A stretch of DNA of 64,000 nucleotides, taken from assembly GCF_004514425.2 (NCBI RefSeq), contig NZ_MYFN02000006.1:124001-188000 (forward strand), given 5' to 3'. The position numbers and the translations under genes were made by a program. Every line of letters begins with the position of its first letter. Within the stretch, counting starts at the first letter, position 1. Source of the DNA: Shinella sumterensis. GTDB taxonomy: Bacteria > Pseudomonadota > Alphaproteobacteria > Rhizobiales > Rhizobiaceae. The notes under the pieces were generated by a model, which saw only the letters and a list, made by a program, of their open reading frames with translations, was not told where the DNA came from and did no database searches. This document shows, piece after piece, positions 61,168 through 64,000 of this stretch.

Positions 61168-63667
61168 TGGCTCCCGTCGCTTCCGGGGCCGTCACCGCAC
61201 CGCCCTTGCCGGGGCGGTAGCGCTCCGGCCGCAGACGGAACAGGATGAGGATGGGCCCGGCAATGTAGATGGAGGATATGGTGCCGACCGCCACGCCGAA
61301 GAGCAGCGTCAGCGCGAATGTGCGGATCGCCTCGCCGCCGAAGAGGGCAAGAGCGGCAAGCGCGATCAGCGTTGTCGCGGAGGTCAGGACCGTGCGCGAC
61401 AATGTGCGATTGATCGCGTCGTCGATCAGGATCGGCAGCGGCATCTGCTTGAAGTGTCGGAGATTCTCGCGGATGCGGTCGTAAACGACCATCGTGTCGT
61501 TCAGCGAGTAGCCGGCGACCGTCAAGAGCGCGGCAACAGCGCTGATGTTGAACTCGATATTGGCGATGGCGAGGAAGCCGAGCGTGAAGAACACGTCATG
61601 CGCCAGCGCGATGACGGCGCCGATGGCGAAATGCCATTCGAAGCGCACCCAGATATAGGCGATCAGCGCGAGAAGCCCGGCGACGAAGCCGAGGGAGGCC
61701 GTATCGATCAACTCTCCCGATATCGACGGGCCGACAACCTCGACGCGGCGGAAATCGTAGTCGTCCTCAAGTTCACCGCGTGCGACGAGGACCGAGGTCT
61801 GCTCGGCGTTCTCGCCATCCCCTTGCGAGGTCAGCCGTACGATGGCGCGGCGCTCGTCCGCGCGTGTATCGACGGTCTGGATGGCGACGCCGGCATCGGC
61901 AAGGCGCGCGGAGATGTCGAACGGATCGGCCTTGCCCGATTTCGCCTGGACCTCGACCGCCGCGCCGCCGGTGAAATCGATCCCGAGCCGCAGCTCGCCG
62001 AGCGCAAGCAGGCCCGCGATCACGAGCGACAGGGCGGCCGTCGCCAGGAAAACGGCATTGCGCACCGCCATGAAGCGGAGGTTCAGGCTGTCGAAAAATC
62101 CGCTGCGCACGCCTTTGGGAAGGCGCATGGCATGGCTGCGGCCGAGCCAGATGCGCACAAGGCGGTGTGTCAGCCCGAATGTGGTGAACAGCGTCGCCAC
62201 CATGCCGACGCCGACCGCCAGCGCGAAGCCGCGCACGGGCGCCGCCGACAAGAGGAACAGGACGGCGACGGCGATCAGCATCGTCACCGACGCATCCAGA
62301 ACCGTCGTGCGGGCGCGACCGAAACCGACCGACACCGCCTGCGACAACGGACGCCCGGCCTTTACCTCCTCGCGGATGCGTTCGAAGATCAGAACGCTCG
62401 CATCGACGGCAAGGCCGACGGTCAGCACGACGCCCGCGATCATGGAGAGGGAGATCGGCGCACCGATCAGCGCGAGCGCGGCGAATGTCAGCAGCACGTT
62501 GAAGAACAGCGCCAGCGACGCGATGACCCCGAGCACGCCGTAAAAGAACGTGATGAAGGCCACGACCGCCACGACGGCAACGACGAGCGCCAGGGCGATG
62601 GAGCCGACCGACGTCGTGCCGAGTACCGGCTCGATCGATCGCTCCTCCAGAATGGTAAGCGCGGCCGGCAGCGGACCACTGGCGACGATGCGGGCGAGGT
62701 TTGCCGCGCCTTCGGCATCGAAATCACCGGAAAGCCGGCCGACGCCATCGCTGATGGCGCCCTGGATCTGCGATGTCGAGATCACCTGTCCATCGAGCAG
62801 GATCGCGATCGTTCGGCCGGCGTTGTCGCGCGTGAAGGCGGCGAGCTTGTCGGCGGCTTCCTTGCGCAGCACGAATTCGATGAAGGGTTCGCCATCTGCC
62901 GATGCCCGCGCAGATGCGACGTCGGCGGCGGTGAAAAGGTCATCCTGGCGCACGAGATAACCGGTCGGCGGTTCGTCGGCGGAATAGAGCACTTCGGAAC
63001 CGGCAGGCGCGCCGTTCTCGATGGCCGTATTGACCGGCACGCTGTCGTCGATCAGGCGTGCAGAAAGCTTGCCGACGGTCGCCAGCATATCCTTCACGCG
63101 CTGCGGGTCGGTCAGACCGGGCATCGACACGACGATGCGGCCGCGGTCGCCGCGCCCCACGGTCAGCGCGGGAATATCCAGGCTCTCCACCCGCCGGCGC
63201 ACGGCATCGACCGCGCCGAGCGATGCAGCCGCCACGGCTTCATCGACGGCGGCATCGGACAGCACGATGCTGAATTCGCCGTTTTCGCCGGTATTGAGCG
63301 TACCGAGCCCAAGGCTTTCAAGCGCCTGCCTTGCCCTATCGGCGTCGCCGGCTGCCGATATCGTCACATCGACCTGATCGTCAGCGCCGTTGAGATTGCC
63401 GTAGGGGATCTGCGCTGCCCGCAAGGCGTTGCCGATCGTCTCGACGGCACCACGCAGGCGCGCATCGACGATGTCGTCACGGGAAATATCGAGAACGAGG
63501 CGGGAGCCGCCGGTCAGGTCCAGGCCCGGTTTCAGCCGATGCGCGGAGACCCAGTCCGGAAGGCCGGCCGCCATGCGGGCCGGCACAAGGCTCGGCAACA
63601 GGACGAGAAGGCTGGCCAGGAACGCGGACCAGAGAAGGAATGTTTTCCAGCGGGCGGATTGCTGCAT
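61160..63667 (-). CDS. secDF: Protein translocase subunit SecDF (fused)
   Basis: An 835-residue fusion of SecD and SecF, the proton-driven accessory pump of the Sec translocon. The SecD half begins with a signal-anchor-like helix (SAFLASLLVLLPSLVP). It contains the periplasmic P1 domain and the TM4 motif GLAVDASVLIFERIREE (about residue 425). The SecF half begins near residue 520, with FTGGAAVEV and the TM4-equivalent GYSLNDTMVVYDRIREN (about residue 725). The fused form is common in alphaproteobacteria. It lies 87 bp downstream of yajC. Confidence 0.96.
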   Translation of the reverse strand: MQQSARWKTFLLWSAFLASLLVLLPSLVPARMAAGLPDWVSAHRLKPGLDLTGGSRLVLDISRDDIVDARLRGAVETIGNALRAAQIPYGNLNGADDQVDVTISAAGDADRARQALESLGLGTLNTGENGEFSIVLSDAAVDEAVAAASLGAVDAVRRRVESLDIPALTVGRGDRGRIVVSMPGLTDPQRVKDMLATVGKLSARLIDDSVPVNTAIENGAPAGSEVLYSADEPPTGYLVRQDDLFTAADVASARASADGEPFIEFVLRKEAADKLAAFTRDNAGRTIAILLDGQVISTSQIQGAISDGVGRLSGDFDAEGAANLARIVASGPLPAALTILEERSIEPVLGTTSVGSIALALVVAVVAVVAFITFFYGVLGVIASLALFFNVLLTFAALALIGAPISLSMIAGVVLTVGLAVDASVLIFERIREEVKAGRPLSQAVSVGFGRARTTVLDASVTMLIAVAVLFLLSAAPVRGFALAVGVGMVATLFTTFGLTHRLVRIWLGRSHAMRLPKGVRSGFFDSLNLRFMAVRNAVFLATAALSLVIAGLLALGELRLGIDFTGGAAVEVQAKSGKADPFDISARLADAGVAIQTVDTRADERRAIVRLTSQGDGENAEQTSVLVARGELEDDYDFRRVEVVGPSISGELIDTASLGFVAGLLALIAYIWVRFEWHFAIGAVIALAHDVFFTLGFLAIANIEFNISAVAALLTVAGYSLNDTMVVYDRIRENLRHFKQMPLPILIDDAINRTLSRTVLTSATTLIALAALALFGGEAIRTFALTLLFGVAVGTISSIYIAGPILILFRLRPERYRPGKGGAVTAPEATGANG

Positions 63668-63754
63668 TGCGATCTCGACAAAAACGGCGCCAGCGCCGCT
63701 GAAAACCAGTCGGGCCGCAGGCCGAGGTTACCCTCGGCCGAACGGCAAGCCAAG

Positions 63755-64000
63755 TCATTCCTTGACGGGTTCGCCCTTGACGCGGACTTCGCTGACGCCG
63801 CTGCGCACGACGCGCACCTTGATGCCTTCTGCGATTTCGACTTCGAGCTCGCTGTCGTCGACGACCTTGGTCACCTTGCCGACAATGCCACCGCCCGTGA
63901 CGACCTGGTCGCCGCGGCGGATGTTCTTCAGAAGCTCTTCGCGACGCTTCATGGCTGCACGCTGCGGGCGGATGATGAGGAAATACATCACCACGAAGAT
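63755..64000 (-). CDS. yajC: Sec translocon accessory complex subunit YajC (5'-truncated by window edge)
   Basis: The C-terminal 81 residues of YajC. The frame is open to the right edge, so the N-terminal part with most of the transmembrane segment lies outside; the GTG at 63994 is an internal codon. Visible: the end of the membrane helix (IFVVMYFLIIRPQ), the hallmark RPQRAAMKRREELLKNIRRGDQVVTGGGIVGKV, and a beta-rich cytoplasmic tail. It is the first gene of the yajC-secDF-Mth938-NDUFAF6-like series. Confidence 0.95.
   Translation of the reverse strand: MFVVMYFLIIRPQRAAMKRREELLKNIRRGDQVVTGGGIVGKVTKVVDDSELEVEIAEGIKVRVVRSGVSEVRVKGEPVKE

Overview
The window is a 64-kb piece of chromosome from an alphaproteobacterium of the order Rhizobiales, most likely family Rhizobiaceae. 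The call rests on gene content and order: the lpxB-lpxI-lpxA-fabZ-lpxD-bamA-rseP-cdsA-uppS-frr-pyrH-tsf-rpsB block, a complete aapJQMP general amino-acid transporter next to metC, a fused secDF, EipB (DUF1849), BA14K and DUF1127 small proteins, an alphaproteobacterial GAAC-N7-GAAC SOS box, and a small RNA with three anti-Shine-Dalgarno loops like the rhizobial alpha-r14 family. Base composition is high in G+C throughout. The genus cannot be fixed by eye. No rRNA, IS element, prophage or CRISPR array was seen, and almost everything looks like core chromosome. Layout: 1-2.0 kb holds the 3' part of recG and a small exported protein. 2.1-8.1 kb (minus strand) holds a DUF502 membrane protein, glmS and glmU (UDP-GlcNAc supply) and a Na/phosphate cotransporter. 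8.4-14.7 kb (plus) runs a periplasmic-fold chaperone/PPIase, trpD, trpC, moaC, moeA and then lexA behind its own SOS box. 14.9-17.4 kb is comEC, divergent from gltA. 19.0-32.3 kb is a long minus-strand envelope and translation block: lipid A genes, fabZ, bamA, rseP, cdsA, uppS, frr, pyrH, tsf and rpsB. 32.5-37.5 kb holds eipB, a RidA/GDPD/FemAB-like/HIT plus-strand run, and azlCD. 37.5-43.3 kb (minus) holds clpA, clpS, a phasin, a DUF3126 protein, cysE and an alpha/beta hydrolase. 43.5-50.8 kb holds an NDUFS6-type zinc-finger protein, an FAD monooxygenase, metC and the aapJQMP operon. 50.9-56.3 kb holds a GlxA-type regulator, a BA14K protein, trigger factor, tRNA-Leu(UAG) and a GDYXXLXY/DUF2157 pair. 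56.3-57.8 kb is a regulatory island with an alpha-r14-like sRNA, two tandem 47-residue DUF1127 proteins and unusually dense TGCA motifs. 57.9-64 kb holds trmFO, a small membrane-anchored protein, a phytoene/squalene-synthase-like protein, an Mth938-like protein, secDF and the 3' part of yajC. How it works together: glmS/glmU, lpx, fabZ, uppS, bamA, rseP, the PpiD-like chaperone, secDF/yajC and EipB build the envelope. The rpsB-tsf-pyrH-frr set, trigger factor, ClpAS and trmFO serve protein synthesis and quality control. gltA, the phasin and aap tie carbon and nitrogen flow to storage. The most interesting signals are not protein-coding: the three-loop anti-SD sRNA; TTGCAYTGCA-type palindromes (PhaR-like, inferred) shared by the phasin promoter, the DUF1127/sRNA island and possibly gltA; and an orphan terminator ahead of the BA14K gene. 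Adjacent homologues of two mitochondrial complex I assembly factors, beside secDF, also deserve attention.
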